Assembly: GCA_023416515.1 (NCBI GenBank)
Contig: JAEZHP010000066.1
Coordinates: 1-8,134, forward strand
Origin: Pseudomonadota bacterium
GTDB taxonomy: Bacteria > Pseudomonadota > Alphaproteobacteria > Sphingomonadales > Sphingomonadaceae
Reading direction: 5' to 3'
DNA: 8,134 nucleotides
In this document: in pieces, positions 1 through 4,691 of the stretch
Position numbering within the stretch: position 1 is the first letter of the stretch
Layout of the letters: each line of letters begins with the position of its first letter
Notes under the pieces: model-generated
What the model saw: the letters and a program-made list of their open reading frames with translations, nothing else
Told to the model about the DNA's origin: nothing
Databases searched by the model: none
Program-made: the position numbers and the translations under genes

Positions 1-123
1 TGGCGCACATCGGTGTTCCCGCTCAACAGCGGCGGCTACCTCCTGCCGGTGAAGGCGGAGGTCCGGCGCAAAGCGAACCTCGCGGCCGGGGACGAAGTCG
101 CGGTCAAGCTAGAGCTATTGTAG
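1..123 (+). CDS. DUF1905 domain protein, C-terminal part (5' end outside window)
   Basis: Frame 1 is open from the first base and ends at TAG 121-123, giving the last 40 residues of a protein. The fragment begins WRTSVFPL, continues GGYLLPVKAEVRRKANL and ends with GDEVAVKLELL. This is the typical end of the small beta-barrel DUF1905 domain: a tryptophan-Thr-Ser-(V/L)-F-P strand, the GGYLLPVKA strand, then a G-D-E-V turn and a final beta strand. The domain's function is not established; some family members are fused to a YdeI/OmpD-associated domain. Here the protein stops directly after DUF1905, so any fused domain would have to lie upstream. It converges on the minus-strand PAS gene, whose stop lies 22 bases away. 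The family call is fairly firm; the start and full length cannot be seen. Confidence 0.75.
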   Translation, partial: WRTSVFPLNSGGYLLPVKAEVRRKANLAAGDEVAVKLELL

Positions 124-128
124 GTCCA

Positions 129-145
129 GCGCCTTCGCGGGGCGC
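129..145. terminator. Small GC hairpin between convergent genes, possible terminator
   Basis: The 22-base gap between the two convergent stop codons contains GCGCC (129-133) and GGCGC (141-145), a 5-bp GC stem with a 7-base loop that could close further by G-U pairs. There is no T-tract on either side, so this is not a classical intrinsic terminator. Its position between converging genes is the main argument. Confidence 0.25.
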
Positions 146-706
146 CTAGTCTGCGGCGCTCAGCGTTGCGGCAGTGGCCGCATATTCATGCGCCATGCTG
201 GCGAGGATCGCAGAGGCATGCACGTCCGTCGTCGCGCGGGCGAGCCTGCGGCAGCGGGCGGCCTGGCCGGCCAGTTCCTGGGCTTGCTCCTGCGTTACAT
301 CGACGAGCAGGTTGACCGCGCCGGCGAACCTGCCGTTCTCGAAAATTGGGGTGGGATAGGGGCGAAAGGCTCGGCGGGTCCCGTCGGGGCGGATCGCGAT
401 GGCGACCTTGCCTCGGACTTCCTTCCTCGTCCTGACGGCCTCGGCCATCGGGCAACGGTCGTGTGGAAGCGGCTCGCCTTCCACGGTGTGAAGCTTCCAG
501 GTCACGCACCATCGGTCCGAGCCAAGCTCCGGCGTGCGCCCGGCAAAATCCACGCACGCCTGGTTCCAGTAGGTGACCTGCCCGTCAGCGTCGGTCGTGT
601 AAACGGGCACCGGGACCCTATCGAGCAGGGCTTTCCAGTCGTTCCCCGTCTCGAGGGCATCGAGAGCGCTGTCCAAAATTTCCTGTGGCTGCGGCTGAGC
701 GAGCAT
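146..706 (-). CDS. Orphan PAS-domain protein, probable sensory/stress protein
   Basis: This 186-residue protein has a PAS sensor fold. After a short helical lead (residues 1-25), the PAS core runs from about residue 26 to 140. It starts with LLDRVPVPVYTTDADGQVTYWN, the usual first two strands, and ends with a strand of the GAVNLLVDVTQEQ type that normally leads out of a PAS domain. The middle carries an R-C-P-M-A-E-A-V segment common in soluble PAS proteins. The tail (about 150-186) is helical, with C-R-R-L-A and M-A-H-E-Y motifs that I recall from small alphaproteobacterial PAS proteins. There is no kinase, GGDEF or DNA-binding output domain, so the ligand and the partner are unknown. The ATG at 704-706 has only a weak GAAG ahead of it. 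A sigma-EcfG-like promoter lies 41 bases upstream, suggesting general-stress control (inference). Confidence 0.8.
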   Translation of the reverse strand: MLAQPQPQEILDSALDALETGNDWKALLDRVPVPVYTTDADGQVTYWNQACVDFAGRTPELGSDRWCVTWKLHTVEGEPLPHDRCPMAEAVRTRKEVRGKVAIAIRPDGTRRAFRPYPTPIFENGRFAGAVNLLVDVTQEQAQELAGQAARCRRLARATTDVHASAILASMAHEYAATAATLSAAD

Positions 707-746
707 CGAACTTCGACAATCTCGGTATAATCCAGGTTAGCCCGTC

Positions 747-771
747 AACCAGCCTGAGCGGCATCGGTTCC
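747..771 (-). promoter_or_regulatory. Predicted sigma-EcfG (general stress) promoter for the PAS gene
   Basis: Read on the minus strand, GGAAC (771-767) is followed after exactly 16 bases by GGTT (750-747). The alphaproteobacterial general-stress sigma factor EcfG recognises GGAAC-N16/17-CGTT or a close variant, so the -35 matches fully and the -10 at three of four bases. Transcription would start near base 740, giving a leader of roughly 30 bases before the ATG at 706, which is a normal distance. The motif lies in a 157-base gene-free gap. Confidence 0.5.
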
Positions 772-863
772 GGCGATTCTCGGGAAAACGCCAAGACGTC
801 GTTTTGCTGTGTCGGCCCGGCAACAGTTGGACCGCGAGAGGCGTGATGCGGTCGGGCTCGCGC

Positions 864-1625
864 CTAGCGCAGACGCTTGACCAGCAAGCGGCCGTCGGCG
901 CCGCCCTTCACATCGAAATTGGGAATTGCGCGGAGGAGGTCGGAAAGGCGGGTGTAGCCGTAGTTGCGGGTCGCGAAGCTCGACACCGCCTTGGCGCGCT
1001 GACCGAGTTCGGACAGCGTCGTATATCCATCCTCGTCGCGTTCTGAGGCCTTGTAGGCGTGTCCCAGGAGCTCCAGCAGCCCTTCATCGACGGGCCGCTC
1101 CGCCACCTCGCGCTCGCTCTGCCCCTCTACCGGCTGATTGGCGACCAGCGCCGCGACATCGAAGAAGCGGCTGCAGGCCTGCCGGAAGCCCAGCGGAGTC
1201 TTCGCTGTTCCGAAGCCATAGACGGGGAGGCCGTCCTCTCGGATCCGCTGGGCGAGCGGAAGGAAGTCACTGTCCGACGACATGATCCCGAACCCGTCGA
1301 CGTTCCCGCGATAGAGCAAATCCATCGCATCGATCGTCATGCGCATGTCGGTGGCGCTCTTGCCCTTCACGACATCGAACTGCTGCATCGGCACGATGGA
1401 GTGGATGCCGCTCAAGTCACCCCAGCCCTTGAGGCTCGCCTTCGCCCAATTGCCGTACGCCCGCCGGATATTGATCGCGCCCAGCTCGCCGAGCACCAGA
1501 AGCACCTCGTCGAGGTGTTCGGGAGACGCATTATCGGCGTCGATCAGCAGGGCGATGTTCTTGTCGCCGCCGTTGCTGTTGCTGCTGCTCATTCTCCGCG
1601 ACTCCATGGGCGATTCCCGCTGCAT
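864..1625 (-). CDS. NYN-domain (DUF88/LabA-like) putative ribonuclease with C-terminal LOTUS/OST-HTH domain
   Basis: This 253-residue protein has two domains. Residues 23-160 form a NYN domain, a PIN-like metal-dependent RNase fold. It opens with NIALLIDADNAS (acidic Asp29 and Asp31), has Asp93 in the K-S-A-T-D-M segment and Asp118/Asp120 in SSDSDFLPLA, which are the expected metal-binding carboxylates. Residues 179-253 read as an OST-HTH/LOTUS domain, an RNA-binding winged helix, ending with YGYTRLSDLLRAIPNFDV and a basic tail. The pairing of nuclease and RNA-binding domain points to RNA cleavage or turnover; the substrate is unknown. Start choice is open: Met1 (1625), Met7 (1607) and Met12 (1592) are all in frame, none has a well-spaced Shine-Dalgarno, and conservation begins near residue 22, so Met12 fits the family length best. 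A Ser/Asn run coded by AGC/AAC repeats precedes the domain. It transcribes away from the lipoprotein gene. Confidence 0.85.
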   Translation of the reverse strand: MQRESPMESRRMSSSNSNGGDKNIALLIDADNASPEHLDEVLLVLGELGAINIRRAYGNWAKASLKGWGDLSGIHSIVPMQQFDVVKGKSATDMRMTIDAMDLLYRGNVDGFGIMSSDSDFLPLAQRIREDGLPVYGFGTAKTPLGFRQACSRFFDVAALVANQPVEGQSEREVAERPVDEGLLELLGHAYKASERDEDGYTTLSELGQRAKAVSSFATRNYGYTRLSDLLRAIPNFDVKGGADGRLLVKRLR

Positions 1626-1692
1626 CTACCGCAGCGTCGCGGAATGACCACAGCTTGGCGCGCCCGCTCCGCCGAGATTAACGCCAGATGAT

Positions 1693-1736
1693 CGATGCGG
1701 GAACGAAACGCCCGTTGATGCACTGATGCCGCATCG
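1693..1736. repeat. 8-bp inverted repeat upstream of the lipoprotein gene
   Basis: CGATGCGG (1693-1700) and CCGCATCG (1729-1736) are perfect inverted copies separated by 28 bases, within the 144-base divergent gap between the NYN gene and the lipoprotein gene. The spacer also holds two further GATGC copies (1718-1722 and 1725-1729). This could be a leader hairpin of the lipoprotein mRNA or a two-site operator. Nothing in the sequence decides between these, and chance is possible in GC-rich DNA. Confidence 0.25.
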
Positions 1737-1769
1737 GGAATTCCGGGGAGCGTTTGGAGGATTTGAGCG

Positions 1770-2126
1770 ATGAAGAAACTTGCGATTGCGGCGGTGGTCG
1801 GAAGCCTTGCAGTGACCGGCTGCGCGACCAACCCGTACGGCTATAATCCGTACGGCTACAACGACCCCTATTACAACAACGGCTATAACAATGGAGCGCT
1901 CGGGAGCACTGCGACCGGCGCCGCGGCAGGCGCTGCAACCGGCGCCATCGCCGGTGCCATCATCCCGGGCGTCAGCACCACCGAAGGTGCGATCGCCGGC
2001 GCGATCCTGGGTGGCGTGCTCGGCGCGGTTGTGAATGGCCGCCAATATTACCGCGACACCCGCGGCTATTGCTATTACGTCGACCAATACGGTCAGCCGC
2101 ACTACAATTATAACGTTCGTTGCTAG
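1770..2126 (+). CDS. Small glycine-zipper outer-membrane lipoprotein
   Basis: This 118-residue protein begins with a lipoprotein signal peptide, MKKLAIAAVVGSLAVTGC. The lipobox is VTGC and Cys18 would be lipidated. Alanine at +2 predicts sorting to the outer membrane. Residues 21-41 are rich in Asn, Tyr, Gly and Pro and include two copies of NPYGY. Residues 42-90 form a Gly/Ala region with two four-step GxxxG ladders (Gly50/54/58/62 and Gly73/77/81/85), the glycine-zipper pattern of small envelope proteins that pack or insert in membranes. The tail carries a Y-C-Y-Y-V-D element and ends in Cys, so Cys101 and Cys118 could form a disulfide. The start is well fixed by GGAGG at 1756-1760, nine bases before the ATG. 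Family members are often linked to envelope integrity, but this protein's specific role is unknown. It converges on the carbonic anhydrase gene, 18 bases away. Confidence 0.85.
   Translation: MKKLAIAAVVGSLAVTGCATNPYGYNPYGYNDPYYNNGYNNGALGSTATGAAAGAATGAIAGAIIPGVSTTEGAIAGAILGGVLGAVVNGRQYYRDTRGYCYYVDQYGQPHYNYNVRC
1830..1859 (+). repeat. Two tandem 15-base copies coding NPYGY
   Basis: Two adjacent 15-base units (1830-1844 and 1845-1859) each encode Asn-Pro-Tyr-Gly-Tyr within the lipoprotein's exposed N-terminal segment. They differ only at two third-codon positions, so the protein repeat is exact and the DNA has diverged silently. This suggests an in-frame duplication kept under protein-level selection. 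Confidence 0.7.
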
Positions 2127-2144
2127 TTGGTTAGTCGCTACTGT

Positions 2145-2780
2145 TTAGACGGGGCGGAAGGTTTCTTCCGCCTCGTCCAACAGGTAGAGCTTTCCCTCCG
2201 CGATCGCGAAATGTGTGCCGTGAAGCGCCAGCTTCCCGGCTTTTTCCCGTTCGGCGATCCACGGGAAGGTGCGCAGGTTCGCAAGGCTGAGCTTCACGGC
2301 CTCCCACTCCATCTCTAGCACCGCGTGGGGATCGCTTGTGTGATGATGCGCCCGGACCCTGTCGCGAGCGGGATGCAGCATTGACACCCAATTGGCGATG
2401 AAGCGGCCTTCACCCGACGGGGCATCGTCGAACTGGCCCGTCAGCGCCGCCGCACATCCGCCGCAAGATCCGTGGCCCATGACGACGATTTCCTCGACCT
2501 CCAGCTGCGTAACCGCGAACTCGAGCGCGGCCGAGACGCCATGGTAGCCACCAGCCGTCTCGAACGGCGGTGCCAGGGCCGCGACGTTGCGGACCACGAA
2601 GATCTCGCCCGGTCGTGTGTCGAAGATTTGCGCTGGGTCGCTGCGGCTGTCGGCGCAGGCGATGACCATCACCTTTGGGCTCTGTCCCTCCGCCAGCTCG
2701 GACCATCGTTCGCGCTCGCGCCGCCACTGCGTGTCACGAAAGCGGCGGTACCCGTCGATCAGTCGCGTAAGTCTCGGCAT
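2145..2780 (-). CDS. Beta-class carbonic anhydrase
   Basis: This 211-residue zinc enzyme interconverts CO2 and bicarbonate in the cytoplasm, supplying bicarbonate for carboxylations and buffering pH. The beta-class signature is complete: Cys42, Asp44 and Arg46 in ACADSRSDP, and His103 and Cys106 in GHGSCGG. Cys42, His103 and Cys106 are the zinc ligands and Asp44-Arg46 the catalytic dyad. The segment IFVVRNVAAL and the later GYHGVSAALEFAV match the conserved core. The length is normal for the bacterial family. The ATG at 2778-2780 was chosen because the protein then begins MPRLTRLIDGYRRFRD, the usual helical start. An in-frame extension to 2816 adds only a Pro/Arg-rich stretch. There is no clear Shine-Dalgarno. 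It is divergent from lipA, with 65 bases between the two starts. Confidence 0.92.
   Translation of the reverse strand: MPRLTRLIDGYRRFRDTQWRRERERWSELAEGQSPKVMVIACADSRSDPAQIFDTRPGEIFVVRNVAALAPPFETAGGYHGVSAALEFAVTQLEVEEIVVMGHGSCGGCAAALTGQFDDAPSGEGRFIANWVSMLHPARDRVRAHHHTSDPHAVLEMEWEAVKLSLANLRTFPWIAEREKAGKLALHGTHFAIAEGKLYLLDEAEETFRPV
2148..2177. terminator. Long hairpin at the shared 3' end of the lipoprotein and carbonic anhydrase genes
   Basis: Bases 2148-2160 pair with 2165-2177 to make a 13-bp stem with one G-U pair and a GTTT loop. It begins directly next to the carbonic anhydrase stop codon (2145-2147) and covers its last ten codons, while lying 22 bases past the lipoprotein stop. No T-tract follows on either strand, so it is not a textbook intrinsic terminator. 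It could still end or protect the 3' ends of both converging transcripts. Confidence 0.45.
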
Positions 2781-2787
2781 GGGTGTC

Positions 2788-2839
2788 CAGCTAGAAGCCC
2801 GGCGCGGGGGTGGCAAGCAGCGGGCGGCATCGCTATCTG
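2788..2839. promoter_or_regulatory. Possible divergent promoters sharing a -35 hexamer (carbonic anhydrase / lipA)
   Basis: The 65-base gap between the two starts holds one sequence that can serve as a -35 box both ways. On the minus strand, TTGCCA (2816-2811) lies 17 bases from TAGCTG (2793-2788). On the plus strand, GTGGCA (2810-2815) lies 18 bases from TATCTG (2834-2839). Predicted start sites fall at about 2781 and 2846, next to or on the start codons. The -10 boxes are poor matches to consensus, so this is tentative. Confidence 0.25.
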
Positions 2840-2845
2840 GCCGTC

Positions 2846-3766
2846 ATGAACGCCCCCGCCGCCGTCCCGCCAAAGCAGCGCAAGCCCGACTGGATACGGG
2901 TCAAGGCGCCCACGAGCCCGGGCTACCATGCGACGCGGCGGCTGATGCGCGAGCTCAACCTCGCCACCGTGTGCGAGGAAGCGGCTTGCCCGAACATCGG
3001 CGAATGCTGGACGAAGAAGCACGCGACGGTGATGATCCTCGGGGACACCTGCACGCGCGCATGCGCATTCTGCAACGTCAAGACGGGCATGCCGCGAGCC
3101 GTCGACCCGCTCGAGCCGGAGCATGTCGCGACGGCGGCCGCGGAGCTCGGCCTCGAGCATATCGTTGTCACATCGGTCGACCGTGACGACCTGCCCGACG
3201 GGGGCGCATCGCAATTCGTCAGGGTGATCGAAGCGCTTCGCCGCACCACGCCGGGCACCACCATCGAGATCCTGACGCCGGACTTCCGCAACAAGGCGGA
3301 AAGCGCGGTCGACGCGATCGTTGCCGCCGGTCCGGACGTCTACAACCACAATTTGGAAACCGTGCCGCGGCTCTATCCCACGATCCGTCCGGGCGCGCGC
3401 TACTATGCTTCGCTGCGGCTCCTCGAGAGCGTGAAGCGCAAAGCTCCGCACATCTTCACCAAGTCCGGGTTGATGGTCGGTCTCGGGGAGCAGCGGCTCG
3501 AGGTCCACCAGGTCATGGACGACATGCGATCGGCCGGCGTCGATTTCCTGACGATGGGCCAGTATCTGCAGCCGACGCCGCGCCACGCGACGGTCGAGGA
3601 GTTCGTCACGCCGCAGGCTTTCGACGCTTATGCCGCAATCGCACGCGCGAAAGGTTTCCTTCTGGTAGCCGCTTCGCCGCTGACCCGGTCCAGCTACCAC
3701 GCCGGAGACGATTTCAAGAAAATGCAACTCGCAAGGACCGCTCAGCTGGAGCGGGCGAAGGGCTGA
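2846..3766 (+). CDS. lipA: Lipoyl synthase
   Basis: This radical-SAM enzyme inserts two sulfur atoms into octanoyl groups on lipoyl domains of pyruvate and 2-oxoglutarate dehydrogenases and the glycine cleavage H protein, the last step of lipoate synthesis. Both iron-sulfur clusters are visible in the 306-residue product: the auxiliary cluster cysteines Cys43, Cys48 and Cys54 (VCEEAACPNIGECW), and the radical-SAM triad Cys69, Cys73 and Cys76 (CTRACAFC). The RSSY motif near the end (281-284) provides the serine ligand of the sacrificial cluster. GGASQFVRVIEA and KSGLMVGLGE are also family hallmarks. The start at 2846 gives MNAPAAVPPKQRKPDWIRVK, as in relatives; a GTG at 2810 would add an implausible extension. 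No Shine-Dalgarno is present. Its TGA shares one base with the ratA ATG, so the two are very likely translated from one mRNA. Confidence 0.97.
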   Translation: MNAPAAVPPKQRKPDWIRVKAPTSPGYHATRRLMRELNLATVCEEAACPNIGECWTKKHATVMILGDTCTRACAFCNVKTGMPRAVDPLEPEHVATAAAELGLEHIVVTSVDRDDLPDGGASQFVRVIEALRRTTPGTTIEILTPDFRNKAESAVDAIVAAGPDVYNHNLETVPRLYPTIRPGARYYASLRLLESVKRKAPHIFTKSGLMVGLGEQRLEVHQVMDDMRSAGVDFLTMGQYLQPTPRHATVEEFVTPQAFDAYAAIARAKGFLLVAASPLTRSSYHAGDDFKKMQLARTAQLERAKG

Positions 3767-4227
3767 TGCCTCGGCACAGCGAGACCCGCCACCTTCCGTA
3801 CACGCCCGAACAGCTGTTCGACCTGGTGGCCGACGTGGGCAGCTATGACGAGTTCCTGCCTTGGGTGGTCGCCGTGCGGATCCGCTCCTCCAGCGATACG
3901 GAAACCGTTGCAGACCTCGTCGTGGGCTTCAGCGCATTCAAGGAGCGCTTCACGAGCCGTGTCACCAAGGAGCGGCCGCGACGCATCTGCGTCGACTATG
4001 TGGAGGGGCCCCTGAAGTTCCTGCACAACGAATGGAGGTTCGAGCGCGCGCTGGACGGCGGAACGAACGTCTTTTTCTCGGTCGATTTTGCCTTTCGCTC
4101 GCGGCTGTTCGAAACGCTTGCAGGGCAGATGTTCGATCGTGCGCTGCGGCGGATGACAGGAGCATTCGAGGAGCGCGCCGCCGCGCTCTACGGCATCAGC
4201 AAATCGAGCGCGCAGAGCGCCGCCTGA
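3766..4227 (+). CDS. ratA: RatA/COQ10-type START-domain protein (ubiquinone-binding chaperone family)
   Basis: This 153-residue protein belongs to the polyketide-cyclase/START superfamily, COQ10 branch. It begins MPRHSETRHLPYTPEQLFDLVADVGSY-type sequence followed by EFLPWV, then ADLVVGF, EGPLKFLHNEWRF and a C-terminal helix (GQMFDRALRRMTGAFEERAAALYG) that closes the lipid-binding cavity. Mitochondrial COQ10 and its bacterial relatives bind ubiquinone and support respiratory electron transport. The E. coli homologue was named RatA after a proposed ribosome-association toxin activity, and databases often carry over the toxin label. No RatB-like partner is adjacent, so a toxin-antitoxin reading is not supported. 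The ATG overlaps the lipA stop by one base (TGATG), indicating coupling. The last 40 bases overlap the opposite-strand pncC gene, so the Ser/Ala-rich tail (SKSSAQSAA) is encoded antisense to the pncC end. Confidence 0.9.
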   Translation: MPRHSETRHLPYTPEQLFDLVADVGSYDEFLPWVVAVRIRSSSDTETVADLVVGFSAFKERFTSRVTKERPRRICVDYVEGPLKFLHNEWRFERALDGGTNVFFSVDFAFRSRLFETLAGQMFDRALRRMTGAFEERAAALYGISKSSAQSAA

Positions 4228-4691
4228 AGCCGTACGCCGGCACGGCCGTCGGCATCGAAATGCTTCTGGTCGGCGACGATCTCCGACGGGTCTGCGCCTC
4301 GCTCGGCCCTCGCAAAGACGACCGTGCCGACGGGTTTGGTGGGCGTTCCGCCACCCGGCCCGGCAATCCCCGTAATGGCTACGGCCACATCCGCCTTCGA
4401 CGCCGCCAGAGCGCCCCGCGCCATTGCCCAGGCCGTCGCGACGCTGACGGCGCCGAACGTCTCGACCACGTCCTCGCTTACCCCGAGCTCGTCGATTTTC
4501 GCCGCGTTTGAGTAGGTGACATAGCCGGCTTCGAAGATCTCCGATGAGCCTGGAATCTCGGTGATCGCGGCGCAGACGAGGCCCCCCGTGCAGCTTTCGG
4601 CGACGGCAATGCGGCGGCCGATCTCACGGTTCGCCGTGACGACGGCCTTTGCCTTTTCGTACAGGTCCTGCGGGAGAAGCCGCTCGCTCAT
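4188..4691 (-). CDS. pncC: Nicotinamide-nucleotide amidohydrolase (stand-alone CinA C-terminal domain)
   Basis: This 167-residue enzyme of the CinA C-terminal (PncC) family deamidates nicotinamide mononucleotide to nicotinate mononucleotide, recycling NMN released by NAD-dependent DNA ligase and other reactions. The diagnostic motifs are present: AESCTGG at 31-37 with the predicted nucleophile Ser33, GYVTYSNAAK at 56-65, and GIAGPGGGTPTKPVG at 108-122. The N-terminal MoCF/COG1058 domain of full-length CinA is absent, as is usual in alphaproteobacteria and in E. coli PncC. The ATG at 4689-4691 overlaps the ispDF stop in an ATGA arrangement (TGA 4690-4688), which fixes the start and implies translational coupling. 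An upstream in-frame extension would run inside ispDF and is rejected. The 3' end overlaps ratA by 40 bases tail to tail. Confidence 0.93.
   Translation of the reverse strand: MSERLLPQDLYEKAKAVVTANREIGRRIAVAESCTGGLVCAAITEIPGSSEIFEAGYVTYSNAAKIDELGVSEDVVETFGAVSVATAWAMARGALAASKADVAVAITGIAGPGGGTPTKPVGTVVFARAERGADPSEIVADQKHFDADGRAGVRLQAALCALDLLMP

Noticed and set aside
188..730. A 180-codon plus-strand frame opposite the PAS gene
   Set aside because: It shows no domain, and the minus strand has a clear PAS core and a better start region.
1700..1724. A second GGAAC (1700-1704) upstream of the lipoprotein gene as an EcfG promoter
   Set aside because: At the required 16-17 base spacing the sequence is CACT/ACT, not CGTT or GTT, so the -10 element is missing.
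2810..2845. Longer lipA start at GTG 2810
   Set aside because: It would add 12 residues not typical of the family and overlaps the predicted promoter; MNAPAAVPPK at 2846 matches relatives.
2759..3727. A 322-codon minus-strand open frame opposite lipA
   Set aside because: The composition is Arg/Asp/Val-rich and low in motifs, and the opposite strand encodes an unmistakable lipoyl synthase.
3766..4227. RatA as the toxin of a toxin-antitoxin pair
   Set aside because: There is no RatB-like or other small antitoxin gene next to it. Its coupling to lipA and its COQ10/START features fit a ubiquinone-related housekeeping role.
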